Below are positions 8,691 through 17,901 of a DNA stretch of 64,000 bases, piece after piece (the stretch's first letter is position 1; every line of letters starts with the position of its first letter). Source of the DNA: Phaeoceros laevis. Its lineage: Eukaryota > Anthocerotophyta > Anthocerotopsida > Notothyladales. The stretch is from positions 1-64,000 of the forward strand of contig JBNGIQ010009458.1 in assembly GCA_049999765.1 (NCBI GenBank), read 5' to 3'. The notes under the pieces were generated by a model. It was not told the origin of the DNA, searched no databases, and saw only the letters and a list, made by a program, of their open reading frames with translations. The position numbers were made by a program, and so were the translations under genes.

Positions 8691-11381
8691 CTATGTATGT
8701 TCGTGAACATGGACTTCGGTGTCTTCCTGATGTGTGTCTTGGTGATTGGCATACGTCTTGTCACCAACCATGAAAGCATGCTGCTCTCCGCTAGTGTCAG
8801 TCCACCAGCTCTGGCCTAGCTCCTTACATGCCACGAACTTGACTCTCCTTGCCTGCATCTGCTGTGCTTCTTCCCACATGTCAGCTGCGGCATATATATT
8901 TGCCATCAACACGTATGCAGAAGAATCTGCTGCATCGAGCCCCAGTGCGGAATCAAAAGCCTGCCGTCCAACCTCGACGTTCCCCCACTTCCGACAAGCA
9001 CCCAGCAGAGTGAGCCACACAGCACCATCAGGTTGGAAAGGCATAGTTTTCACCATGTCCAAGGCCTCGTTGAGCTGGCCGGAACGACCAAGAAGATCCA
9101 CCATGCATGTGTAGTGCTCCAGGGCTGGACTGATGCCGTAGTCTGTGCTCATGGCATGGAAGTAAGTTCGGCCTTTGTCCACCAGACCTGCATGGCTGCA
9201 CACTGTCAGGACACTCATGAATGTGACGCTGTTAGGATGGATGCCCTCCTGCCTCATCCTGTCCAGCAAGCCAAACACGGCGTCACTGTCCCCTTGACGG
9301 GTGTATCCTGCAATCAGAGCACTCCATGCCACGATGTCCCTTCCAAGCAACGAATCAAACACCTGTTGTGCCTCCTCCAAGCACCCGCACTTGGCATACA
9401 TGTTCACCAGGGCACAGCCCACAACCACATCAGCCTGCAGTCCTTGTTCCTCAATCTGTGAATGGAGCTGCTTTCCTAGAGGCAGAGCTGCTGCAGTTGC
9501 ACATGCCTGCAGGAGGCAAACAAATGTCACAGGACCTGGAGGGGCTATGCTGCTTTCTTGTTGCATAGCAGTGTATACGCTGATGGCCTCGTTAGCCCTT
9601 CCCTTCTGAGCATAAGCTGCGATCATGACAGTCCACGTCACCACGTTTTTCTGGGAAAGCTTGAAGAACACTTTGTGAGCATCCTCCACGCTCCCACACT
9701 TCGCGTACATGTTGACCAAGCTGCCACCTACGGCCACGTCATGCTGCATACCTTGCTCTTCAATCTGAGCATGGAGTTCTTTCCCTTGACAAAGAGCAAC
9801 TGCACCTACACTGGCACATGCCTGCAAAAGGCACACAAATGTGACACAATCAGGTGGAGTCGCACCTTCTTGCTGCATCCCCTTGTAAAGGCTGAGGGCT
9901 TCCTGGCCCATCCCCTGCTGGGCATACCCTGCAATCATGCCAGTCCACGTCACCACATTTTTCTGGGGAAGTTTGTCAAACACTTTGCGAGCATCCTCTA
10001 ACCTCCCGCATTTGGCATACATGTTAACCAAGCTGCCTCCTAAAACCACATCATCTTGAATCCCAGATTCTTCAATCTGTGCATGGAGCTGCTTCCCCTG
10101 AAGTAGAGCTGCTACACCTACACGAGCACATGCCTGCAGGAGGCACACAAATGTGATAGTGTTCGGTGGACTGATGCCTTCTTGCTGCATACTACTGTAC
10201 AGATTCAGGGCTTCATGACCCATCCCCTGCTTGGCATAACCTGCAATCATAACGGTCCACGTTACCAAGTCCTTCCGGCCAAGTCTGTCAAACACTCTGC
10301 GAGCATCCTCCAAGCTACCGCACTTCGCATACATATCAACCAAACAGGTTTGGACCACCATGTCTGGCTCCCCTGCACCGGCCATGATATGAGAATGGAC
10401 ACTCTTGCCAGCAGCCAAATCTCTTGCACTGGCACACGCTTTCAGAACTGCTAGAAAAGTAGGTTTGCTTGGTTTAACACTTGACTCACGCATCTGTCTG
10501 TACAGTCCTATAGCCTGCGTAGGCTCTCCATGTCTAGCATATGCCAATATTATGGCAGCCCAGTTATAGGCGTCTGGTGTAGAGACCTTAGAAAAAGCTT
10601 TCATGGCTTCCTTCAACCTCCCAAGGGAAGCATACAAACGGATGAGGTGGGTGGCCAAAAAGTCGTCTCCCTCATACCCGCTTTTGATAGTGAGAGCATG
10701 AATGCGTCTACCCAGAACGAGGTCCTTCTGTGCGAGGCACCTCTTGAGAACAAGGTAGAATAGATTGTTAGGAACATGGCATCCTTGATGCACCCGGAGG
10801 CTCAAGGCATCCACAGCTTCTGTGAGCTGTCCATACTCGCAAAGTTTCCTGCACAGTACAGTCTCCAGAGCGCTTTCGGGCGCTGATAACCTGCCAGGAG
10901 CTCCTTCAACAGAGGCAACTGAAACAGGAGGCCTCCTCCTCCCACCATCCCCCACGAGTAGCTCTGAGTCCACACTCTGGTCCACCCAAGCAGGCTTCTT
11001 GTCCCACCATTGTGGCGGATCTGAGAGAAACTGCTGCCATGAAAAGTTCTGCGAGCCATCTGGAGTGCTTCCTTCCTCTCCAGAAGAGGCTTGGCTCGTC
11101 CCACACCACTCCTTTGCTGCTTGATGCCACCTACGGGTCTGAAGTCCTTCATTCTCAGAGAATCCTTGCACGAGTACCACGTTGTCATTGTGCCAGACTG
11201 CTGAAATTGGTGGCAATCCAGCAGTCAAAACCGGGCCGGTGAGCCCGAAATCGAGCTGCAAGGGGCTGGCGAGCATCAGTTGAGCTGGCCGATCTTCATT
11301 GTCATCCTGTCCTGCTACTTCGACTATGGTACAAATCGAAAATGCGCAGTGGTTCGCAAATCGGTGGCAGAGTACGAGCAA
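8691..11381 (-). CDS. PLS-class PPR protein, tandem copy 1
   Basis: An intronless 896-residue frame. PPR proteins bind single-stranded RNA in mitochondria or plastids through arrays of about 35-residue helical hairpins, and act in editing, splicing or stabilisation. Motifs run from about residue 205 to 790 with recurring units such as MYAKCGSLEDARRVFDRL and VTWTVMIAGYA-QGMG-EAL. The array is followed by an E-type region (GACRKWGNVEVGRQAFDSA) and a SWWTD-H-F-VGDKT signature. It stops after a His/Glu-rich tail without a full DYW deaminase domain, so any editing would need a partner. The paralog at 11973-14513 starts at the residue equivalent to Met36 here (position 11276), so the true start may be 11276. 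The first residues do not look like a strong targeting peptide. Confidence 0.9.
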   Translation of the reverse strand: MLVLCHRFANHCAFSICTIVEVAGQDDNEDRPAQLMLASPLQLDFGLTGPVLTAGLPPISAVWHNDNVVLVQGFSENEGLQTRRWHQAAKEWCGTSQASSGEEGSTPDGSQNFSWQQFLSDPPQWWDKKPAWVDQSVDSELLVGDGGRRRPPVSVASVEGAPGRLSAPESALETVLCRKLCEYGQLTEAVDALSLRVHQGCHVPNNLFYLVLKRCLAQKDLVLGRRIHALTIKSGYEGDDFLATHLIRLYASLGRLKEAMKAFSKVSTPDAYNWAAIILAYARHGEPTQAIGLYRQMRESSVKPSKPTFLAVLKACASARDLAAGKSVHSHIMAGAGEPDMVVQTCLVDMYAKCGSLEDARRVFDRLGRKDLVTWTVMIAGYAKQGMGHEALNLYSSMQQEGISPPNTITFVCLLQACARVGVAALLQGKQLHAQIEESGIQDDVVLGGSLVNMYAKCGRLEDARKVFDKLPQKNVVTWTGMIAGYAQQGMGQEALSLYKGMQQEGATPPDCVTFVCLLQACASVGAVALCQGKELHAQIEEQGMQHDVAVGGSLVNMYAKCGSVEDAHKVFFKLSQKNVVTWTVMIAAYAQKGRANEAISVYTAMQQESSIAPPGPVTFVCLLQACATAAALPLGKQLHSQIEEQGLQADVVVGCALVNMYAKCGCLEEAQQVFDSLLGRDIVAWSALIAGYTRQGDSDAVFGLLDRMRQEGIHPNSVTFMSVLTVCSHAGLVDKGRTYFHAMSTDYGISPALEHYTCMVDLLGRSGQLNEALDMVKTMPFQPDGAVWLTLLGACRKWGNVEVGRQAFDSALGLDAADSSAYVLMANIYAAADMWEEAQQMQARRVKFVACKELGQSWWTDTSGEQHAFMVGDKTYANHQDTHQEDTEVHVHEHT

Positions 11382-11972
11382 ACCGATTTTCTCCTATCTT
11401 TTGTCCCGCGCCCGAAGAATGCTTCAACACCGTGCCTCCTTACCATACTCGTGGATGTGATCGAACAAGCAAGTTCACTGCCAAGCTCGGATTACGGCAA
11501 CGATTCGAGGGTCACAACTTACAAATGCTCCCTTCATGTCGGTTTGGCCAGTTTGGTCGGCAAAATTGCGCATCCGACCTTCAAAACGGTCGGCAAAACT
11601 GCGCAGTTTGGACCTTCCTTGAACGTTTATAAACAGGTGACAGAGGACAAAATGCGGCTATTGCTAATTGCGCCGAGCCTCAGATTCTCCACTTCTATTG
11701 TTACAAGCTGAGTGTCCTTTGCCAGGTCTCTCAAAACTCTTCCCTTCAACAACTTTTCCTGCTACCTTAGAGCGTCTCCAAGTTATCACTGTCTCCAAGT
11801 TATCACTGTACAATGCAGCTGCTCCCAGAGCTCAAGAGTCAGCCACCTATTCAACCAGCTCTACACCTACACCGGCCACTAGCTCATTCTCCATAAAACG
11901 AGTGAGATTGTGGCAGCACTGAACTCCTATTTTAATATGGGAACCAGGTCTTCCAGGCTTTCATACAGACTA
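11382..11972. other. Spacer between the tandem PPR genes
   Basis: No gene. It contains the short 3' flank of the second PPR gene and the presumed promoter of the first. Small imperfect direct repeats occur (GTCTCCAAGTTATCACTG twice, about 11775-11812; CGGCAAAACTGCG / CGGCAAAATTGCG about 11557-11603). Confidence 0.5.
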
Positions 11973-14513
11973 TCAAAGATGCTTTTGGTCCGCAACCACA
12001 AAAGAATGCAAAATCCCGCCCGTGTCAGTCCACCAACTCTGACCGGGCTGCTTCAATGCCCCAAACTTCATTCTCGTTGCTTGCATCTCCTTTGCCTCCT
12101 CCCACATCTCGGCACCCTCATATATCTTTGACATCAAGACATACGCTGAAGCATCTTTTTCATCTAACCTTACTGCAAAATCAAAAGCCTGTCTTCCGAC
12201 CTCGACGTTACCCCACTTTCGACAAGCGGCCAAAAGGGTACGCCATACTGCACTATCAGGTTGAAAAGGCATAGTCTTCACCATCTGTAGCGCCTCGTCC
12301 AGATGGCCTGCACGGCCCAGAAGATCCATCATGCATGTGTAGTGCTCAATGGTTGGACTGATGCCGTAATCGGCGGACATAGCCTCAAAGTAGTGCCGAC
12401 CTTTGTCCACAAGACCCACGTGACTGCATACTGTCAGGACACTAACAAAAGTGATGCTCTCTGGCTGTACGCCCTCCTGCCTCATCATATGAACCAAGTC
12501 GAAGACAATATCACTGTCTCCTTGGCGGGTATATCCTGCAATTAGTGCATTCCATGCCACGATATCTCGTTCAGGCAACGAGTCAAAAACCTGCTTTGAG
12601 TCAACCATGCTCCCGCACTTTGCGTACATGTATACCAAGCTAGAACCCACAACCACATCAGTCTGTAGTCCCTGTTGTTTAATCTGTGAGTGGAGCTGCT
12701 TTCCCATTGGCAATGCTGCAACAGCCGCACATGCCTGTAGGAGGCACACAAAAGTGACAGAACCAGGTGGAGTCAAGCCTTCTCGTAGCATAGCACTGTA
12801 AACATCAAGGGCTTCCTGAGCCATCCCCTGCTGAGAATAACCTGCAATCATGGCATTCCACGTCATCACATTCTTCTGGGGAAGTCTCTCAAACACCCTC
12901 TGAGCATTCTCAACCTTCCCGCATTTCGCATACATGTTCACCAAACTGCCGCCTACAGCCACATCAGCTTGCAGTCCTCGTTCCTCAATTTGTGCATGGA
13001 GCTGCTTTCCCTGATGCAGAGCACTTACACCTACACTTGCACATGCCTGCAAAAGGCAAACAAATGTGACTGAATCAGGTGGGGCGATGCCTTCCTTTTG
13101 CATACTACTGTACAGACTGAGGGCTTCCTGACCCATCCCTTGCTGGATGCAACCTGTGATCATGCCAGTCCACGTTACCACATTTTTCTGGGGAAGTCTG
13201 TCAAACACTTTGCGAGCATCCTCTAAGCTACAGCATTTCGCATACATGTTAACCAAGCTGGCGCCTACAACTACATCATCTTGAAAGCCTCGTTCCTCAA
13301 GCTCTGCATGGAGCTGCTTCCCCTGTTGCAGAGCAACTACACCTACACTGGCACATGCCTGGAGGAGAGACACAAATGTGACACGATCTGGTAACCTGAT
13401 ACCTTCTTGTTGCATACTGTTGTACAAATGAAGGGCTTCCTGACCCATCCCCTGCTGTGCATAACCTGCAATCATGGCGGTCCACGCCACCACGTCTTTT
13501 TGGCTAAGTCTGTCAAACACTCTGCGAGCATCCTCCAAACTACCACACTTCGCATACATATCAAGCAGGCAGGTTTGGACGAACATATCTGGCTCCCCTG
13601 CATGCGCAAGAATATGGGCATGGACATCCCTTCCAACGGCCAAGTTTCTTGCACTTGCACACGCCTTCAGAACTGCTACATAAGTACGACTCCCTGGAAT
13701 AATAGTTGTCTCGCGCATCTGTTTGTACAGTCCTATAGCCTGCATAGGCTGTCCATGTCTAGCATATGCGAATATTATGGAAGCCCAATTGTAGGTGTCT
13801 GGTGCACAGACCTTGGAGAAGACTCGCATTGCGTCTTCCAGCCTCCCATGTGAAGCGTACAGACCGATGAGGTGGGTGGCTAAGAATGGGTTTCCTTCAT
13901 ACCCGCTTTTCACAGTAAGAGCATGAATTCGTCTGCCCAGAACCAGGTCCTTCTGTCCGAGGCACCTCTTGAGGACAAGGTAGAAGAGATTGTTGGGAAC
14001 ATGGTAACCTTGTTGCACCCGGAGGCTCAAGGCATCCACAGCCTCCGTGAGCTGTCCATCCTCACATAGTTTCCTGCACGCTGCAATCTCCGAATCGACC
14101 TCATTGAATGCTATTCTGCCAGGAGCTCCTTGACCAGAGGTGGTAACAGGAACAGGAGCCCTGCTCATCCCAGCATCCCCTACGGGTAGCTTTGCGTCCA
14201 CCCAAGCAGGTTTGTTGTCCCACCACTGTGTAGGGTCTGAGAAAAATTGTTTCCAGAGAGACTCCTGCAGCCCATCTGGAGAGCGTCCTTCCTCTCCAGA
14301 GGACGCTTGGCTCTTCCCACACCACTCCGCTGCTCGATGGCTAAGAGCCTCAAAGATGCCATCCTCAGATAATCCTTGCACCAATATCACGTTCCCCTTG
14401 TGCCAGGGTGCTGAGGTTGGTGGCAATCCAGCAGTCATACCCGGGCCCGTGAGCCCGAACTCGGGCTGCAATCGGCTGGCAGGCATTATAGTCGATCTTC
14501 GCTCTGATTCCAT
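11973..14513 (-). CDS. PLS-class PPR protein, tandem copy 2
   Basis: An intronless 846-residue frame, paralogous along its whole length to the PPR gene at 8691-11381 (same N-terminal block FGLTGP-TAGLPP-SA-WH, same repeat order). It starts MESERRSTIMPAS. It contains about fifteen PPR motifs, an E-type tail and a SWWTDTGG-H-F signature, and ends shortly afterwards without a DYW deaminase domain. The two genes lie in the same direction about 590 bp apart, so a tandem duplication followed by divergence is the simplest history. Differences at the motif positions known to contact RNA bases would tell whether the two now read different transcripts. One unit has a Cys for Gly change (MYAKCCSLEDARKVFDRL). 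Confidence 0.9.
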   Translation of the reverse strand: MESERRSTIMPASRLQPEFGLTGPGMTAGLPPTSAPWHKGNVILVQGLSEDGIFEALSHRAAEWCGKSQASSGEEGRSPDGLQESLWKQFFSDPTQWWDNKPAWVDAKLPVGDAGMSRAPVPVTTSGQGAPGRIAFNEVDSEIAACRKLCEDGQLTEAVDALSLRVQQGYHVPNNLFYLVLKRCLGQKDLVLGRRIHALTVKSGYEGNPFLATHLIGLYASHGRLEDAMRVFSKVCAPDTYNWASIIFAYARHGQPMQAIGLYKQMRETTIIPGSRTYVAVLKACASARNLAVGRDVHAHILAHAGEPDMFVQTCLLDMYAKCGSLEDARRVFDRLSQKDVVAWTAMIAGYAQQGMGQEALHLYNSMQQEGIRLPDRVTFVSLLQACASVGVVALQQGKQLHAELEERGFQDDVVVGASLVNMYAKCCSLEDARKVFDRLPQKNVVTWTGMITGCIQQGMGQEALSLYSSMQKEGIAPPDSVTFVCLLQACASVGVSALHQGKQLHAQIEERGLQADVAVGGSLVNMYAKCGKVENAQRVFERLPQKNVMTWNAMIAGYSQQGMAQEALDVYSAMLREGLTPPGSVTFVCLLQACAAVAALPMGKQLHSQIKQQGLQTDVVVGSSLVYMYAKCGSMVDSKQVFDSLPERDIVAWNALIAGYTRQGDSDIVFDLVHMMRQEGVQPESITFVSVLTVCSHVGLVDKGRHYFEAMSADYGISPTIEHYTCMMDLLGRAGHLDEALQMVKTMPFQPDSAVWRTLLAACRKWGNVEVGRQAFDFAVRLDEKDASAYVLMSKIYEGAEMWEEAKEMQATRMKFGALKQPGQSWWTDTGGILHSFVVADQKHL

Positions 14514-14593
14514 GGAGTTCCCCAGAAGATCAGTCCATCATTAATCATCATTTATTATTGTAATTAGTAGTGATTTGTAGAATATTATGAGCT

Positions 14594-14667
14594 GACCGCA
14601 TAGCGCAGTGGATTAGCGCGTTTGACTTCGGATCAAAAGGTCGTGGGTTCGACTCCCACTGTGGTCG
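14594..14667 (+). tRNA. tRNA-Arg (anticodon TCG), copy 1
   Basis: A 74-base cloverleaf: acceptor GACCGCA pairs with TGTGGTC (one G-T pair), the D stem GCGC/GCGC, the anticodon stem TTTGA/TCAAA with loop CTTCGGA (anticodon TCG, reading CGA), and the T arm GTGGG-TTCGACT-CCCAC. Internal A and B boxes are intact. There is no intron. Confidence 0.95.
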
Positions 14668-14956
14668 AGCAGCCTCATTGGTATGGAAGTCATACATTTT
14701 AGGTCGTCCTTCAAACGTTCTCCTCCATGCTCCTGTTATTGCCAGTCCAGGAAAGCCAGATATAACTGTTCAACAAGCATGGCTGAGATGTGTCCAAGGT
14801 GCAGTCCTGAGCTTACGGGATGGCAACATGGAGACGTGGAATGCATGACTTCAAGTTTGTCCCCCCAGACATGGAATGCATGCATATGATTTCAGGTTGC
14901 GTCATGAAAATGCCGTGAATGAACGGCCATCAGCGCATGTTATATAAACCCTGCAG

Positions 14957-15097
14957 TGGATGCGTCAGCAAGCCCTTGTCTTCACAGGAACATGCAACCA
15001 GCGGCTCTCAGCCACCAAATTCTTTCACATTTGCGTGCCTCCTACACGCATGTCAAAATGTAGGTGTAGGAGACCTGGACCAGGGAAGGCAGACCGC
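14957..15097 (+). pseudogene. PPR gene fragment
   Basis: One frame gives QQALVFTGT and, after a frame change, NSFTFACLLHACQNVGVGDL, matching one PPR motif of the neighbouring genes (EALNLY..., ITFVCLLQACARVGV). It lies between the two tRNA-Arg genes and runs opposite to the intact PPR genes. Only about one repeat unit survives. Confidence 0.7.
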
Positions 15098-15575
15098 AAT
15101 CCTGGTAAATGTTCCTTCCATTCCAAGCCTTGGAACTCGACAAGCAGGTTTCCATGTACAGGAAAATGTCGACTGGAGGTGACATATCCAGGTGACGGAG
15201 CCTTTCATAGACAGACCGTTGGGCATAGTACGAGTCCGATGACAGTTTGCCTTTGTGCCGGCGAGGTTCGCCTGTGTCACTTGCTCTGTCTCTCTCTAGC
15301 AGTATCCAGGAAGAAAGAACACTGACTGACGTTAGGACTTTGGCAGTTCCGTAGCGGATGTAAGAAAAGACTTGTGGACTCTGAATCTCAGCTTTGGACC
15401 GGTGGCTGCAGCCTGAGGCTGCAGCAACTTTTCTATGGTTGTCTCTCAAGATCGCTACCTTGTCCTCAACGTAGGCAGTAACTTAGTAGAGCCACTTCTC
15501 GAATTCGTATGTGCTGAAAGCTGCTGTAGGATACTTTAATTGCGTAAATAAAGTATGCTCCAATTGGAGAAGCAG

Positions 15576-15649
15576 GACCGCATAGCGCAGTGGATTAGCG
15601 CGTTTGACTTCGGATCAAAAGGTCGTGGGTTCGACTCCCACTGTGGTCG
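15576..15649 (+). tRNA. tRNA-Arg (anticodon TCG), copy 2
   Basis: Identical over all 74 bases to the copy at 14594-14667, in the same orientation 982 bases downstream. The flanking sequences are unrelated. The 3' flank contains a TTTT run (about 15664) suitable for RNA polymerase III termination. Confidence 0.95.
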
Positions 15650-16069
15650 TCCTATTCTAATTAGATTTTCGAAGTCGTTGATTTAGAAAGCAAATTACTT
15701 AATACTTTTGTGGAATGTCTTTCTAACGGCCTCTGAAAGCTCCGGAATGTTCATGACGCAAAGGACAGGTGGTTGCCAAGTATTTCTATGCAGCGGAGTT
15801 CCTGTCAGAAAGTTAGCACCAGAATGTTATGACGCAAACACACGGCGGTTGCAACGTGCAGCTGAGAACTGAATCACGCTTAGATAAGATTCCCGATATC
15901 CAAGTGCAGAAGTTAGCACCTATTTGGGATCATCACCTATTTAGCACCTATTTAGAGTAATCAGAGACCACCTTGTGAGATCTGACTTAGTCACTAAAAA
16001 AGGGGCATATATTTGAAAAAAAGTTTGGAATAGAATGCACATGGTTCATGAGAAATGCGGGGAGGACAG
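15650..16069. other. Intergenic, nothing recognised
   Basis: Only short imperfect repeats (ATGACGCAAA about 15752 and 15829; TTAGCACCTATTT about 15912-15955). Confidence 0.5.
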
Positions 16070-17323
16070 CTACTTGTAAAGCAAGTCATGGCCAAGAGAA
16101 TTCCAAGGTAGTGACAGGGACATCAAACAGCAGCGCAGAGGTACTGGTGACCCCAAGTCATGCTTTCCACCATTGGAGGAAGCTATCACTGCATTTCTGG
16201 CAGCTGTAGAGGCTGCCAAGGCTGCCTTCCACACAATAGTGCCCAGTCCAGGCTTCACACCCGGCTTGGTTGGGGAGGGAGGAGCTGGAGAGCCTTGGTT
16301 TCTGATATCATCGTCTGCTGGAACACTGGAGACTGCAACATCCACTTCCCCACGGCCACCAGGCCCCCTCATGATCAACCTCTCCGGCCTAGAGGAGGAA
16401 CCTCCCAGATGCAGCCCCCCAAACTTCGTTCTGCCATTTTCAAAAGCTGATCGAACCATGGAATAGCTAACAAAACCAGAGAACAATGTCACTTTGGAGG
16501 CACGTGGCCCTGGAGCTTCTTCATCTGGCAAGCGCATTTCCAGCCCAGTTCTAATAGTATCTTCCTCTTCTCTTGCAAGAGCAGCCCCCCCACAGGCATC
16601 CAACAAAACACAGAGGCACTGATCGGAGTCAGAAAGCACCACTGCCTCAAATGTGTTTGCAAAATCATCGACAGAGAAGCAAATATCAGGATATGAAGAC
16701 TGTGTCTCGATGGCCTTGGAGTTGTCCGACTGAAAGTTTGTACGAGTTGGAGAAGCGTAGACTGTTTTTGTCACTTTATACATGGGTGTCAGAGGTGCTC
16801 CTGAGGCACGGTGATGGCTCTGAAGAACTTCCCTGTTGCAGATGGCTACTGTGAGGGAGTAGGCAGTGTGCTGAATGAGATTCAGATAGACGGACCTGCA
16901 CCAGTCCACCTCCCAAGCGCTTGTTCCAATCACCTTATCAAGATTTGGAGCAAACCTGCGAACAAAGTAGGGCTCCCCGGCTTGTTCATCCCTCTCACTC
17001 ACAATGACTAGGTCGTTGTCTGTGATTCGTACGAAGTAGAGCAGGTCATCATCCTGTGGTGTTTTCTTGTCCGCAAAACCACGGACAAAGAACATGTCCA
17101 AAATTTCCCTCCAGAACCAAGGATCCACAGGCTCTTCTTCGCCTCCACTCGGAGGAGCCTGCCCGAGGATTGACGAATGCTTTCTGATGATTTCCAACAG
17201 CTCTTTCCTGGAAGGTATGCTACGAAAAGACGAGTCACCGGAGTCAGATTGAGTCAAAGAATGCCCCTCCAGAGACCCAGCTGCTTCCTCGGTTGAACGC
17301 CCTGCATGATGCTTTGTGGCCAT
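16070..17323 (-). CDS. KIAA0930-like conserved protein
   Basis: A single exon of 417 residues from MATKHHAGR at 17323. An open frame extends 32 residues further upstream, but the shorter start looks more natural. The central part carries the blocks I associate with the KIAA0930 (C22orf9) family of plants and animals: YFVRRFAPNLDKVIG, VYLNLIQHTAYSLTVAIC, MYKVTKTVYASPTRT, YPDICFSVDDF, ASKVTLFSGFVSYSMVR and a RLIMRGPGGRGEVDVAVS block near residue 345-360. The biochemical role of the family is unknown to me. The C-terminus has a Ser/Pro-rich stretch and a short Ala-rich helix. The gene is divergent from the AP-5 mu gene that starts 579 bp away. Confidence 0.82.
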   Translation of the reverse strand: MATKHHAGRSTEEAAGSLEGHSLTQSDSGDSSFRSIPSRKELLEIIRKHSSILGQAPPSGGEEEPVDPWFWREILDMFFVRGFADKKTPQDDDLLYFVRITDNDLVIVSERDEQAGEPYFVRRFAPNLDKVIGTSAWEVDWCRSVYLNLIQHTAYSLTVAICNREVLQSHHRASGAPLTPMYKVTKTVYASPTRTNFQSDNSKAIETQSSYPDICFSVDDFANTFEAVVLSDSDQCLCVLLDACGGAALAREEEDTIRTGLEMRLPDEEAPGPRASKVTLFSGFVSYSMVRSAFENGRTKFGGLHLGGSSSRPERLIMRGPGGRGEVDVAVSSVPADDDIRNQGSPAPPSPTKPGVKPGLGTIVWKAALAASTAARNAVIASSNGGKHDLGSPVPLRCCLMSLSLPWNSLGHDLLYK

Positions 17324-17901
17324 AATGCTTGATAACGTCAACTTTTGTTTTGGGGCTACGAGATGCCCAGTGCTCAGATCACGCCATAGCAAAATTATGA
17401 ATCCCTCGAACCAGAACAAGTATCAGGTCACTACACAAGTAACACAACCCCCTGCGGCATCTTCAGATTTCAAGGTGCACACAAGCGAGCAAGCAGTGAA
17501 CCCGGCTCTCACCGAGAGCTATCGCTGCAACCAGATGAAGTCGCTCCAAAATTCTGAAGCAATTTTGGACAGCTGCCTCTCAAGTACAGCTGCGAGCTGA
17601 TTTCAAGAGTTCGTTTAGGCAACCGAGGCCTTTACATGTCACGCATTTGGAATGTCACACGCGTCGGACCACTAGTGCACCCATCCTCCGTCCCAGTAAC
17701 GAGTGTCCACTGAACCGAGTAGGGCGCAACCGGCACCAAGGGTCAGAGATGCTAACCGCGAAGTCCAGTGATCCGTAATTAAACTGGGAACTGGGAAAAA
17801 TTGCAGATTAGGTTCAAAGGTCACTGATTCGGACTACAGTAGTGTTGCATCCCTCCCAGTGAGCTAGTCTAGTGATTGAGGTACTTCGCATTGGGCACAG
17901 C

